NCBI GenBank assembly: GCA_036584565.1 | Contig: JAZHDF010000082.1 | Coordinates: forward strand, 1-44,858 | Length of the DNA stretch: 44,858 nucleotides | Origin: UBA9337 sp036584565 | GTDB lineage: Bacteria > Patescibacteriota > Minisyncoccia > Moranbacterales > UBA9337 | Direction of reading: 5' to 3' | In this document: positions 34,599 through 43,607 of the stretch, one piece after another | Layout of the letters: the number at the start of each line of letters is the position of its first letter | Position numbering within the stretch: the stretch's first letter is position 1 | Notes under the pieces: generated by a model | What the model saw: only the letters and a program-made list of their open reading frames with translations | What the model was told of the DNA's origin: nothing | Database searches by the model: none | Program-made: the position numbers and the translations under genes

Positions 34599-37500
34599 TT
34601 ATGCTTCATCTTCCTGACTCTTTTTTATTCCTGTCAATTCCACATCCATACACAAGCCTTTTAATTCATTAACCAATACATGGAAAGAGGCCGGGATGCT
34701 CGGACTGCTGATTTTTTCTCCCTTGATGATAGACTCGTAAGCGCTGGATCTTCCTCTAACATCGTCGGATTTAATCGTCAACATTTCCTGCAAAGAGTAG
34801 GCCGCTCCGTAACCCTCCAGCGCCCATACCTCCATCTCTCCAAAACGCTGTCCTCCGAATTGAGCTTTTCCGCCCAAGGGTTGCTGAGTAATTAAAGAAT
34901 AAGGTCCGATGGAACGCATATGCATCTTGTCATCGATCAAATGGTTCAATTTCATAATATACATCACTCCGACTGTCGATTCATTATCGAAATATTCTCC
35001 GGTTTTTCCGTCAACCAATCTTACTTTTCCGTTTTCCGGCAAACCGGCTTTTTTTAATTCCGCTTTGATATCATCTTCGTTCACTCCGTCCAAAGCCGGG
35101 GTAGCCACATTGTAACCCAGTTTTGAAGCCGCCCAACCCATATGAATTTCCAAAATCTGACCGATATTCATACGACTGGCCACACCCAAAGGATTTAAGA
35201 TAACATCCATCGGAGTTCCGTCCGGCAAATGAGGCATATCCTCAACCGGCGCGATTCTGGAAATAACACCTTTGTTTCCATGTCTTCCAGCCAATTTGTC
35301 TCCCACCGCCACTCTTCTCAACTGAGCAATGGAAACCTGAATTTTTTTGATTACACCGGTGGAAAGTTTGTCACCTTGTTCTCTGGAGAAAACTCTCACA
35401 TCCACCACTTTACCGTGTTTGCCGTGAGAGAGATATAGAGAAGAATCTTTGACATCTCTGGATTTTTCACCGAAAATAGCTCGCAACAATCTTTCTTCCG
35501 CCGTCAAATCACCCTCTCCTTTGGGAGTGATTTTGCCGACCAAGATATCACCGGAAACCACCTCGGCCCCCACTCGAATAATTCCTTCTTGATCCAAATT
35601 TTTTAAACGGTCTTCGCCGATATTGGGAATGTCTCGAGTAACTACTTCCGGTCCGAGCTTGGTATCTCGCACATCAATCGAAAAATCCTCGATATGGATA
35701 GAGCTGTATCTGTCATCATGCAACAATCTCTCCGACAAAATCATAGCATCTTCAAAATTATAGCCCTCCCAAGGAATAAAAGCGGTTAACACATTTTGTC
35801 CCAAAGCGATTTCTCCGTGATCGGTAGAAGCGCCATCAGCCAATAATTGACCTTTGACCACTTTGTCTCCCACCGTTACCCGCGGGATCTGATTCATACT
35901 GGTAAAAGCGTTGGACTTGGCAAAACTCTGCAAAACATATTCTCTTTTATAAAATTTATTTTTCGCTCCGGCCGGATTTTCTTCTCTGATTACGATTCGA
36001 CCGGCATCGGCCACGATTACTTCTCCATCCTTCTTGGCTAAAACCACCTGACCGCTGTCCGCCGCCGCTTTGTCCTCGATTCCGGTACCCACAATCGGAG
36101 CTTCGGGATTAACACAAGAAACTGCTTGACGTTGCATATTTGAACCCATCAAAGCTCGATTGGCATCGTCATGCTCCAAAAAAGGAATCATTGAAGTCGC
36201 CACCGAAATACATTGTTTAGCGGAAACATCGACAAAATCGATACTGTCTATTTCGATCATGGAAGGATGGCCCTTTACTCGCGCCTCGGCATTTTTAGTG
36301 ATAATATTTCCATAATCATCGGTTTTTATCCCGGCGTGCGCAATGGTCTTTCTGTCCTCGACGGTCGCATCGATAAATTCTATTTCTTCACTGATAAAAG
36401 GCACGACCCTGATCTCGTCCTTACCGGCTTTACTTAATTCTTTGGCTTTTTTGGCATCGATAAAGTCACCTTTTTTGCCGATTCCGTTGATATTTTCATC
36501 CAAAATTCTGTTTTCCAAAAGTTCGGAATTATTTTTAACACTTCGAACCACTTTCAAATAAGGAGTTTCCAAAAACCCGTATTTATTTATCCGCGAGTAG
36601 GTGGCCATTTGACCGACCAATCCGATATTCGGACCTTCCGGAGTCTGCACCGGACAAATTCTTCCGTAATGAGAATGATGCACATCTCGCACCTCAAAGC
36701 CGGCTCTTTCTCTGGTCAAACCGCCGGGTCCCATGGCGCTCAATCTTCGCTTGTGTTCCAACTCGGCCAAAGGATTGACTTGGTCCATAAATTGAGAAAG
36801 CTGGGAACTGGAAAAAAATTCCTTAATTGCGGCCGCTACCGGACGAGAGTTGACGATTTGACCCGGCACTACCGTATCGACATCACAAGTACTCATCCTG
36901 TCTTTGGCGTTTCTGGCCATTCTGGCCATTCCGACTCTCAATTTGTTTTGAATCAACTCGCCCACCCCTCGCACTCTTCGGTTTCCAAGATGATCGATAT
37001 CGTCGGCTTGCGCTAAAGGATCGTTATTTAAACGAATAATTTCTTTGATAATCAAAACCAAATCATCCACCATTAAAATTCTATTTTCTTTGTCATCCGA
37101 CAAGCTCAATTCCAAACGCTGATTAAGACGATATCGTCCCACGCTGCCGAAATCGTATTTGTCAAAATCAAAAAACATCGAATCGATCATTTGTTTGGCA
37201 TTTTCTTCGGTGGCAAAATCTCCCGGTCGCACTCTTTTATAAATTTCTTTGTAACTTTCGCCTTGAGTTTTGCAAATATCTTTGGCCAAAGTGGTTTCCA
37301 AATAATCGATATCTCCCTTGTTTACATCGGCGAAAGCTTTTTTCATTATGGCGTTACTTTGTCCGAAAGCTCTCAGCAAAGAAGTGATCGGCAATTTTCT
37401 TTTACGATCGATTTTTACCGAGATAACTCCTTCCGAATCGGTGTCGATTTCCAACCAAGCTCCGCGATTGGGAATTATTTTAGCGCCGAAAGTCTTCCTA

Positions 37501-37982
37501 CCTTTTTGGTAAGTCATAGTAAAAAACACACCGGGGCTTCGAATAAGTTGGTGCACCACTACGCGCTCCACTCCGTTGATGATAAAAGTTCCTCTTTCGG
37601 TCATTATCGGAAAGTCGCCCAAGTAAATTTCCTGTTCTCTTATTTCTCCGGTTTTTTTAATCAGCAAGGAAGCTTTGGCTTTAAGCGGCGCTTCATAAGA
37701 AATATTTTTTTCTTTGGAAACCGACTCTATATATTTGGGTTCATCCAAATAAAAATCCGAGACAGTTACCTCCAAATTTCCCGAAGAATCTTTGAGGGGA
37801 TTTATTTCGTCGATTAAATCTTGAAAACCTTTTTCCAAGAACCAATTATATGAATCTGTTTGAGATTCGATAAGATTGGGCAAAGAAACCATAATGCTTC
37901 TTTTGAAAAACTTTCTTTTGGAGAGAGATGACGACGAACCTATCTTTTTTTTGACCTTGAGCTCCTTCTTGCTTTTAGACAT
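34599..37982 (-). CDS. rpoB: RNA polymerase subunit beta
   Basis: RpoB, about 1127 residues. The rifampicin region reads SSQLSQFMDQVNPLAELEHK and RRLSAMGPGGLTRERAGFEV. The C-terminal part contains GDKLAGRHGNKGVISRI and FGGQRFGEMEVWALEGYGA. The ATG at 37980-37982 (MSKSKKEL) was chosen because a GGTGGGA stands upstream; an earlier ATG at 38000 and a TTG at 38015 are alternatives. rplJ and rplL are not upstream as in many bacteria. A promoter at 38103-38130 serves rpoBC. Confidence 0.98.
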   Translation of the reverse strand: MSKSKKELKVKKKIGSSSSLSKRKFFKRSIMVSLPNLIESQTDSYNWFLEKGFQDLIDEINPLKDSSGNLEVTVSDFYLDEPKYIESVSKEKNISYEAPLKAKASLLIKKTGEIREQEIYLGDFPIMTERGTFIINGVERVVVHQLIRSPGVFFTMTYQKGRKTFGAKIIPNRGAWLEIDTDSEGVISVKIDRKRKLPITSLLRAFGQSNAIMKKAFADVNKGDIDYLETTLAKDICKTQGESYKEIYKRVRPGDFATEENAKQMIDSMFFDFDKYDFGSVGRYRLNQRLELSLSDDKENRILMVDDLVLIIKEIIRLNNDPLAQADDIDHLGNRRVRGVGELIQNKLRVGMARMARNAKDRMSTCDVDTVVPGQIVNSRPVAAAIKEFFSSSQLSQFMDQVNPLAELEHKRRLSAMGPGGLTRERAGFEVRDVHHSHYGRICPVQTPEGPNIGLVGQMATYSRINKYGFLETPYLKVVRSVKNNSELLENRILDENINGIGKKGDFIDAKKAKELSKAGKDEIRVVPFISEEIEFIDATVEDRKTIAHAGIKTDDYGNIITKNAEARVKGHPSMIEIDSIDFVDVSAKQCISVATSMIPFLEHDDANRALMGSNMQRQAVSCVNPEAPIVGTGIEDKAAADSGQVVLAKKDGEVIVADAGRIVIREENPAGAKNKFYKREYVLQSFAKSNAFTSMNQIPRVTVGDKVVKGQLLADGASTDHGEIALGQNVLTAFIPWEGYNFEDAMILSERLLHDDRYSSIHIEDFSIDVRDTKLGPEVVTRDIPNIGEDRLKNLDQEGIIRVGAEVVSGDILVGKITPKGEGDLTAEERLLRAIFGEKSRDVKDSSLYLSHGKHGKVVDVRVFSREQGDKLSTGVIKKIQVSIAQLRRVAVGDKLAGRHGNKGVISRIAPVEDMPHLPDGTPMDVILNPLGVASRMNIGQILEIHMGWAASKLGYNVATPALDGVNEDDIKAELKKAGLPENGKVRLVDGKTGEYFDNESTVGVMYIMKLNHLIDDKMHMRSIGPYSLITQQPLGGKAQFGGQRFGEMEVWALEGYGAAYSLQEMLTIKSDDVRGRSSAYESIIKGEKISSPSIPASFHVLVNELKGLCMDVELTGIKKSQEDEA

Positions 37983-38102
37983 AAAAACAATTCCCACCAT
38001 AACCCTTTTTTGCAAAACAAAAAAGAGTTATTTAATGAGTTCTTAAATAAGTTATTTAGTTGTTTTTTCTATATATGTAGTTCATTTGGTATCTACATAT
38101 CT

Positions 38103-38130
38103 ATTATACATATATAAATAGAAATGTCAA
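38103..38130 (-). promoter_or_regulatory. rpoBC promoter
   Basis: On the minus strand TTGACA (38125-38130), 16 bases, TATAAT (38103-38108), both perfect. The leader of about 115 bases begins with an 8-bp hairpin, ATATGTAG/CTACATAT. Confidence 0.8.
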
Positions 38131-38204
38131 ATTAGTGTATAAGTCCAATCCATTTTACACTCTTTGAAAAAATTAAAGACATAAACCGCAGGATAAAATC
38201 AGGT

Positions 38205-38522
38205 TTATAAAGGATAAAAAAACCGTCTCTCCGAGGAAAGACGGGCTGATATATTTGAATTTAAGTCGATATTGCCCATACCAAGATTGAATCCAAGTTC
38301 ACCGGCATTATTATACCAATATCTGGCATCTCCGCTGATGCCGGCCGATGCCAAGTCCGGACGCATAAAGGCCGCCCACCAGGTACAATTACCATATGCA
38401 CCACATTGAAAATAACTTGTTGTGGATGTATATCCGTAACATTTCAAGTCACCGGAGAAAACAGTATCTCCATTCAGAATCCCGACTATACTTATCACCA
38501 ACCAAATAAATATCGTTTTCAT
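38205..38522 (-). pseudogene. Truncated CHAP-type amidase
   Basis: A 105-residue remnant with a signal peptide (about 1-23). GAYGNCTWWAAFMRPDLA, then GDARYWYNNAGELGFNLG, matches the start of CHAP domains, including the catalytic Cys in NCTWW. The remaining half, with the catalytic His, is missing, and the frame runs into a terminator hairpin (38223-38244). It therefore probably cannot cut peptidoglycan. Alternatively it acts as a binding or inhibitor fragment; this is less likely. Confidence 0.65.
38214..38244 (-). terminator. Intrinsic terminator overlapping the CHAP remnant end
   Basis: On the minus strand CCGTCT pairs with AGACGG (38223-38244), followed by a T-run. It lies inside the last codons of the reading frame, consistent with a deletion that joined the frame to a pre-existing terminator. 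Confidence 0.8.
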
Positions 38523-38634
38523 TTTTTACGAACCTCCACATTTGTATTGACAAAGAGCTAAAAAATTCTCAAGAAGCAATTCAGCTGCTTCATAGTTTTA
38601 GCAAAAATATTACTAAAACAAAAATAAGCCGAAT

Positions 38635-39354
38635 TTAGAAAGCTTTACTCAATATCATATTCTTTGCAATCTCATAAAAAATTTCTTTTTTTGCTAAATT
38701 ATCTTCAGTTGTCCGAATCGAAAAGAAAATTTTGTTTTTCTCATTAACTACAAAATAAGTTTGCACCTTTTGATAATTTGAATCCGCAAAAATACAATTT
38801 GCAATAATAATGGGTAAGTCTGTTAAATCAGAAGAATATTCACATATTGCTTGTAAATGATTCTCTCTTATTCCGCGAAGTCCGGACTCAATGCTTTGTT
38901 GCGGAGTACCAGCATCGGATGTTGCCGCTCCGCTAAAAGAAATAACCACCTCATTTTTATTTTCAAATTCTAAAGGATAATTACCTCCGGTCCCCACCCC
39001 TATATCCGCATATTTATCTATATCAAAATTAGGATTATTTGTAATCATTCGTGAATGATATCCCGTTTTTTCAGGATCCGATTCCAACCAATACCACTCT
39101 TTTGGAAATTTGATTGTAAAAAATTCCGTTTCTTTTGTTTGCCAATGATCAACATTCATGTCGACATCGACAACAAATTCTTGTTTTTTTTCTTGATTTA
39201 GATGTTGCGATTCTTCTGTAGCGACATCGTTTTCTGCTTTTTCTTTTAAAATAATTTCATTACTTCCCTCTTGATTTTTTGCAACCCAAAAACCGATTCC
39301 CGCTATCGCCGAAATTAACATTATAGAAATTACAATAATTGATTTATTTTTCAT
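38635..39354 (-). CDS. Anchored extracytoplasmic protein of unknown function
   Basis: A 239-residue protein with one N-terminal hydrophobic segment (SIIVISIMLISAIAGIGFWV), so it is either anchored or exported. An acidic, Gln-rich linker (about 30-65) follows. Residues about 75-239 form an alpha/beta domain starting FFTIKFPKEWYWLESDPEKT and ending FSIRTTEDNLAKKEIFYEIA, which resembles PsbP-like or DUF-type lipoprotein domains. No lipobox Cys is present. No operon partner is evident: it lies between the CHAP remnant and the nuclease operon. Confidence 0.6.
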   Translation of the reverse strand: MKNKSIIVISIMLISAIAGIGFWVAKNQEGSNEIILKEKAENDVATEESQHLNQEKKQEFVVDVDMNVDHWQTKETEFFTIKFPKEWYWLESDPEKTGYHSRMITNNPNFDIDKYADIGVGTGGNYPLEFENKNEVVISFSGAATSDAGTPQQSIESGLRGIRENHLQAICEYSSDLTDLPIIIANCIFADSNYQKVQTYFVVNEKNKIFFSIRTTEDNLAKKEIFYEIAKNMILSKAF

Positions 39355-39466
39355 CGAATTTGATACAGTTTTACTCTTTCAGGATAACATTGATTATTTT
39401 TTTACGTCAAACAAATATTTATAGATACAACAAATTAGTCATTTTAAGCAGTTTAAACTATCCTCT

Positions 39467-40990
39467 TTAAATCAATTCATCCAATCTGACCAGCTCGTCT
39501 TTTAAAACCAGCGTGGCCTTGCAATCATCCTCGTTATAATCCAAAATTCTCTGCAAATCCTCGGGCTTTTCGGTCTCCAAATATTGATTGAACCATTGAA
39601 TCGACAAAGCGCCCGAAGGAGTTTTGTCCCGCCAACTGAAGCCCAGATATTGGGCGATTTCTTTGATGGAATAACTGCCCAAAGGCCAATCCGTATCGGC
39701 TAAGACTATTTTATACAAATCAATCACCTTGGGATTACTGAAAAATGCGCCCAATTCCTCAATCGAGATAACCTCCGGATATTTCTTTTGCATTTTGAAA
39801 TAGGTGTTTTTTTCGTGAGGAGAATAATAATAAACCGCAAAATCATCCTCGGGCAATGAGCGGATGTAATCCCAAAATCTTTGCCAAGCATCCCGCTCGG
39901 CTTCTCGAGAATCGTCCCGGGCGGTAAAATCCAAAAACCACTCCCCCTGCGGACTCCGCTCGTACACTCCGTGGAGATAAACAAACTCCCGTGTCGGATC
40001 ATCCTCGATATCAAAAAACAATTCATATTTCACTTCGGGTAAATTCAATTTTCTGTACAAAACCGCTCCCTTGCCGTTTTCCAAAATATCCGCCCGGGCA
40101 ATAATTTTTTCCAGTGTCTTTTCGCCCACTCCTTTGAGGAAATTTTTATCTTGCTTTTTTCTCTCCAGCACTTCCCGCACATCCAACTCGAGCATTTCTC
40201 CGACTTTTTCGATATACAAATCTTGGTTGATAATATCTCGTTTGGAGCGCCCCAGATAAAAAATATTGGTCAAGTCTTTATTTTCTTTGCACCATTTTTT
40301 GCAACTCTTGTACCACGGACACAGTTTGCAACTGCCCGCCATGGCCGGTTTGTTTTGAACTTTATTATTGATTAAATTTTCCACTTGTTCCTTGGTCTCC
40401 TCATAAAATTCCCAGAAAGTTTGCTTATTTATTTTTCCCAGAGGCTGGTCTAAAAAATATTCTTTCTCCGTACCGCTGGCATCAATCACAAAACTCCGCT
40501 TGGATTTGCCAAAACCCAAAATATTCAAAAGCTCAATATATAGACAAAGCTGAACGGCATAAGTTTTCTTCGGCTTGCCGTTTCCGTTTTCCAAATCCTC
40601 TTCATCGTTAAAATCGCTTGCTCCGGCAAATCCCATACCCGATTTGATCTCAATCGGCGCATAACTCCCGTCCGGCATCCGACGCAAAAGATCGGGAATA
40701 CCTTTAAGATTGCCATACACCAACACGCCCTGATAAATCAAAGGCACGCCCTCGCGCATGGCTTTGATTGTCTCGACAAATCTGTCTTGCAATTTTCCCT
40801 CGCGCAAATCCAAATATTCGCCCATCTTGGCCACCACTTCTTCTTCGTGAGCCACTCCTCTGTTCCAAAGCAATTCCACGAAGGGATTTTTTTCTTCTAT
40901 TTTTTCTTCCTTCGGACCGTAAACATCCCGCCACACCTTGTGCGGACATTGGATATAATCGTAAAGTTTTGAACCGGTGATTGTTTTCAT
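39467..40990 (-). CDS. TM0106-like RecB/Cas4-type nuclease with RNase H-like domain
   Basis: A predicted nuclease of 507 residues, full length. The N-terminal Cas4/RecB-like PD-(D/E)XK core includes GIPDLLRR and APIEIKSG. Cys residues CPHKVW (near 15) and CKLCPWYKSCKKWC (near 220) would hold an iron-sulfur cluster. A helix-hairpin-helix-like stretch (FLKGVGEKTLEKIIARADIL) follows. The C-terminal YprB-type DEDD exonuclease domain reads ELFFDIEDDPTREFVYLHGV and DYNEDDCKATLVL. Its biological role is not established. It ends an operon with an ImmA-like peptidase and an XRE regulator, suggesting a damage- or phage-response function. Confidence 0.88.
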   Translation of the reverse strand: MKTITGSKLYDYIQCPHKVWRDVYGPKEEKIEEKNPFVELLWNRGVAHEEEVVAKMGEYLDLREGKLQDRFVETIKAMREGVPLIYQGVLVYGNLKGIPDLLRRMPDGSYAPIEIKSGMGFAGASDFNDEEDLENGNGKPKKTYAVQLCLYIELLNILGFGKSKRSFVIDASGTEKEYFLDQPLGKINKQTFWEFYEETKEQVENLINNKVQNKPAMAGSCKLCPWYKSCKKWCKENKDLTNIFYLGRSKRDIINQDLYIEKVGEMLELDVREVLERKKQDKNFLKGVGEKTLEKIIARADILENGKGAVLYRKLNLPEVKYELFFDIEDDPTREFVYLHGVYERSPQGEWFLDFTARDDSREAERDAWQRFWDYIRSLPEDDFAVYYYSPHEKNTYFKMQKKYPEVISIEELGAFFSNPKVIDLYKIVLADTDWPLGSYSIKEIAQYLGFSWRDKTPSGALSIQWFNQYLETEKPEDLQRILDYNEDDCKATLVLKDELVRLDELI

Positions 40991-40995
40991 TGGGT

Positions 40996-41610
40996 TTATT
41001 TTTTAAAATTATTCAGATCATTTAAAGCAATTTCGACTGTTCCGGAGGAAACTGAAAATAAAGAAGCGATATGACCAGCTAGATATGAGTTTAATGTTTT
41101 TTCATCAAAAACAGAAATGTCCCGCTTCTTACTCAATTTTTCTCTTAAAATCTTTTCTCTTATTTTGGAAAGTTCTTCTCTTGGCACCAGAAAGTAATTG
41201 GCAAATTTGTTGGCTTGAGTCTCAAGATATGAATATTCATCCGCATCAATTTCCTCCATAAATTCATAAATTTCATCCATACTGGAAATATTTAATTTTT
41301 CATAAAAAACCCTATGCAAAACCAAATGCCCCAATTCATGCGCCAAAGAGAATCTGAATCTGCTCGTATTGTTTTCATAATTTTTCAGATCGACATAGAT
41401 AGATTTAAAATCAGATGCTATCTGAGCATCCAATCCGCATTGACTCATCAAATCCGGTATCGGAATTATTTCTATTCCCATTTTTAACTCCACTATCTCC
41501 TCTATTTCAACAGGAATTCCTTTTTTCCAATATTTCAGCCTCAAACTATCCGCTTTATTTTTTATTTCTCCGTTGCTGATAAAAGCAATTTTTATGTTTT
41601 TATATTTCAT
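40996..41610 (-). CDS. ImmA/IrrE-family metallopeptidase
   Basis: A predicted zinc peptidase of about 204 residues. The HExxH motif is in RFSLAHELGHLVLHR, with a downstream Glu in LETQANKFANYFLVP as probable third ligand. Proteins of this family cleave or antagonise a partner XRE repressor, as ImmA does with ImmR. The ATG at 41608-41610 (MKYKNIKIAF) is preferred over a TTG three codons upstream. It follows the XRE gene by 11 bases and is five bases upstream of the nuclease gene, so the three genes are one operon. Confidence 0.9.
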   Translation of the reverse strand: MKYKNIKIAFISNGEIKNKADSLRLKYWKKGIPVEIEEIVELKMGIEIIPIPDLMSQCGLDAQIASDFKSIYVDLKNYENNTSRFRFSLAHELGHLVLHRVFYEKLNISSMDEIYEFMEEIDADEYSYLETQANKFANYFLVPREELSKIREKILREKLSKKRDISVFDEKTLNSYLAGHIASLFSVSSGTVEIALNDLNNFKK

Positions 41611-41621
41611 TTGTCTCAATA

Positions 41622-42005
41622 TTAGGAGTTTTTTATGAAATTGATTATTTTATCCATGTCTTCCTTGGTTGGTTTTTTATTTTTTAACGTTCGGAAAAAG
41701 GCCGGTAAGTTAGCCACCAGTTCTCTCTCTTCCATAATCTCAGAGGGAATTATCCCTTGGGCCACATTGGCATTGTATATAAAATTATCGAATTCTTTGG
41801 TACCGCTCTTTAATCCGAGAGTCTTTGCCCATAAATTCAATATTTTTTTATCGGCCGGCGGCGATATTTTTCCTCTTTCAATTTTGCTAAAATTACTCGG
41901 ATCATATCCGACCCTACGACACATTTCTCTTAGCGTAAATTCTTTTTTGATTCGGAGTTCATACAAAAGTCTTCCGAATTTTTTTAAATTATCCCCCTTA
42001 TTCAT
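41622..42005 (-). CDS. XRE-family transcriptional regulator
   Basis: A 127-residue repressor. The helix-turn-helix lies at about 8-65 (LRIKKEFTLREMCRRVGYDP, then SNFSKIERGKISPP). The C-terminal 50 residues are a short helical region likely for dimerisation and sensing. A perfect 40-bp palindrome overlaps the operon promoter just upstream, the expected operator. The paired metallopeptidase downstream could inactivate it and release the nuclease gene. Confidence 0.9.
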   Translation of the reverse strand: MNKGDNLKKFGRLLYELRIKKEFTLREMCRRVGYDPSNFSKIERGKISPPADKKILNLWAKTLGLKSGTKEFDNFIYNANVAQGIIPSEIMEERELVANLPAFFRTLKNKKPTKEDMDKIINFIKNS

Positions 42006-42026
42006 ATTTTTTTGCTTATTTAAATT

Positions 42027-42073
42027 AAAATATCCTTGTGGTAATATATTACCACAAGGATATTTTTTGTCAA
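42027..42073 (-). promoter_or_regulatory. XRE operon promoter with 40-bp palindromic operator
   Basis: Positions 42027-42066 form a perfect palindrome with half-site AAAATATCCTTGTGGTAATA. On the minus strand TTGACA (42068-42073) directly precedes it, and TAATAT (42046-42051) lies at its centre, 16 bases away. Repressor binding would cover the -10 box. Confidence 0.85.
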
Positions 42074-42122
42074 ATACCGCAAATATTTAGCCACCCCGTC
42101 AAGCTTTATTTGGATATTAAAT

Positions 42123-42158
42123 TTAACAATAAAGTTTTGAACCAGTAATTGTTTTCAT
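42123..42158 (-). pseudogene. Duplicated 5' end of the RecB-like nuclease gene
   Basis: From an ATG at 42156-42158 it encodes MKTITGSKLY, the first ten residues of the nuclease at 40990, then Cys and a stop. The DNA match extends a few bases upstream of the ATG, with several substitutions. The XRE and ImmA genes lie between the two copies. The layout parallels the wzt duplication on the left. Confidence 0.6.
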
Positions 42159-42185
42159 TAAGTTTTTACGCAATTATACATACTA

Positions 42186-42214
42186 TTGATTTTATTGTCA
42201 TTTTATGCTATATT
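42186..42214 (+). promoter_or_regulatory. Promoter of RNA candidate 4
   Basis: TTGATT (42186-42191), 17 bases, TATATT (42209-42214). Expected start near 42221. Confidence 0.5.
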
Positions 42215-42220
42215 TTAGCT

Positions 42221-42298
42221 AAGCTTTACAGTGTAAAGCTGTCGGTATTTCTGGAAGGTTGTTGACCCAAAAATAACAGCTTTCCCCCGCAAGGGTTT
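42221..42298 (+). ncRNA. Candidate structured RNA 4, convergent to small nuclease gene
   Basis: About 78 nt. It can form AGCTTTACA with TGTAAAGCT (42222-42240, 9 bp), or instead AAAGCTGT (42235-42242) with ACAGCTTT (42276-42283); these exclude each other. A small CCC/GGG hairpin at 42284-42295 ends at the stop codon of the minus-strand gene (42298-42300). No T-run is present, so the 3' end is less certain than for candidates 1-3. Confidence 0.45.
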
Positions 42299-42738
42299 CA
42301 CAATTTGTTTTTCAACTCCTGAAGTGTTATTTCTATACACTTCTTTTTTTGTTTTAAATACATTTTATTATGGTTTCTTCCGAAATCAAAAAATGTTCCC
42401 ATCTGCAACTTACCACTTCCAATGCGAGATCGCAAATAAACAACACATTCTAAATCATAACAAAAAATAGCAAAAGTTCCTCGATCATCTTCATACATCA
42501 ATTCTGTATTAAAATTTCCCGCCAATATTTCTTTTATAAATAACATCCTCTTTGCTCTCCTAGTACTGAACCTATATTCTCCACCCTTGCCTGGCTCAAA
42601 AAATATGTGATTAAAATCTTTTTCAATAAAAGAAATTGGGATATCTCCAATAGAAAAATCTTTCCCTATAAAAGTACTATTATAGAAATCCCGATATTGA
42701 TTCTCATTTTCTAATATTATTATTTCAGCTTTTTTCAT
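42298..42738 (-). CDS. Small putative RNase paired with DUF3800
   Basis: A protein of about 146 residues, not firmly recognised. RAKRMLFIKEILAGNFNTEL followed by TFAIFCYDLECVVYLRSRIG and GKLQMGTFFDFGRNHNK suggests a helix plus beta-sheet nuclease-like domain; the Arg-rich helix recalls the gene at 4203. The ATG at 42736-42738 (MKKAEIIILENE) has a good GGAAGGAAA ribosome site; the TTG at 42756 is less likely. It overlaps the end of the DUF3800 gene by 14 bases, so the two are translationally coupled. Its stop meets RNA candidate 4 coming from the other strand. Confidence 0.5.
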   Translation of the reverse strand: MKKAEIIILENENQYRDFYNSTFIGKDFSIGDIPISFIEKDFNHIFFEPGKGGEYRFSTRRAKRMLFIKEILAGNFNTELMYEDDRGTFAIFCYDLECVVYLRSRIGSGKLQMGTFFDFGRNHNKMYLKQKKKCIEITLQELKNKL

Positions 42739-43438
42739 CAATTTCCTTCCAAACAAAAATGTTAAATTTATCCTCGCTCAAAAAAGATGTCTGACACAAA
42801 TCTTTTCTAGCAATTTTTTCCTCAAAATATTTAATCATTTCATACTTAAAGCTATTTTTTAAATCGTAGTCATTGCAAGCAAAACCAATCATGCCTGTAA
42901 AAAAATCACTTAATTGAATCAATAAATTATTACCAGAATCATACGCCTGAAGATGCTTTATTCTGCAATCCTTTTTATTTTTGAAAATGTGAAATTCCAA
43001 AAAATGATTCAGGGCATTCAAAATATTTCTATCTCTTGAAGGTTTTTTATCTAGAAATATATAGTATTCGTTTTGGCTCGCTAGCTTGGCCTTAATCATT
43101 ATATAATAGAACTTATAGAATGCCGTCTCCAGGCTTCCATTATGATATTCTTTAAACTTAACTTTGCGCTTGTCTACTATTATTCCACGAAAATTCAAAT
43201 GTTCGTTCGCCAAAAAATAATCGAATAATTCCTTATATAGATCGGAATATTTTCTTCCAACCTTCGACCATTTCAATTCGTATTTGAAATCATGCTTTGA
43301 GAAAATTTCCCTTATTTCATTTACAACCCTATCTTTTTTTGGACGCGACAAAAACAATGCTCCAATAACCATTTTATTTGAGTCTGTATTTTCAACTCTA
43401 CTTTCGTCACAATATATATTGTATGATTTTCGATTCAT
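42725..43438 (-). CDS. DUF3800 protein, intact
   Basis: An intact DUF3800 protein of about 237 residues from the ATG at 43436-43438. NIYCDESRVENTDSNKMVIG is the N-terminal acidic hairpin, ELKWSKVGRKY the strand with a conserved Lys, GIIVDKRKV and YYIFLDKKPSRDR the central acidic strands, and LLIQLSDFFTGMIGFACNDY the C-terminal helix with a conserved Asp. The arrangement is RNase H-like and suggests a metal-dependent nuclease; activity is not proven. The frame is open to an ATG at 43636, adding 66 residues (KKRKNNRKNRKRYSK) that do not belong to the domain. It is coupled to the downstream small gene. Confidence 0.8.
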   Translation of the reverse strand: MNRKSYNIYCDESRVENTDSNKMVIGALFLSRPKKDRVVNEIREIFSKHDFKYELKWSKVGRKYSDLYKELFDYFLANEHLNFRGIIVDKRKVKFKEYHNGSLETAFYKFYYIMIKAKLASQNEYYIFLDKKPSRDRNILNALNHFLEFHIFKNKKDCRIKHLQAYDSGNNLLIQLSDFFTGMIGFACNDYDLKNSFKYEMIKYFEEKIARKDLCQTSFLSEDKFNIFVWKEIDEKS

Positions 43439-43607
43439 ATTTTTTAATTTTGAATATCTTTTACGATTTTTTCTATTGTTTTTTCTCTTTTTTTGTGATA
43501 AAATGTAATCAGATATGAATCTTATTCCATCCAAAAAATCATCTAAACTCAAACTATCTTGGACAATATTAGCTGTGCTATCTTTTGAATTTTGCTTGAC
43601 AATCACA

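Noticed and set aside
31629..37817. Long plus-strand ORFs opposite rpoB and rpoC
   Set aside because: They are antisense shadows of strongly conserved genes with no matching family features.
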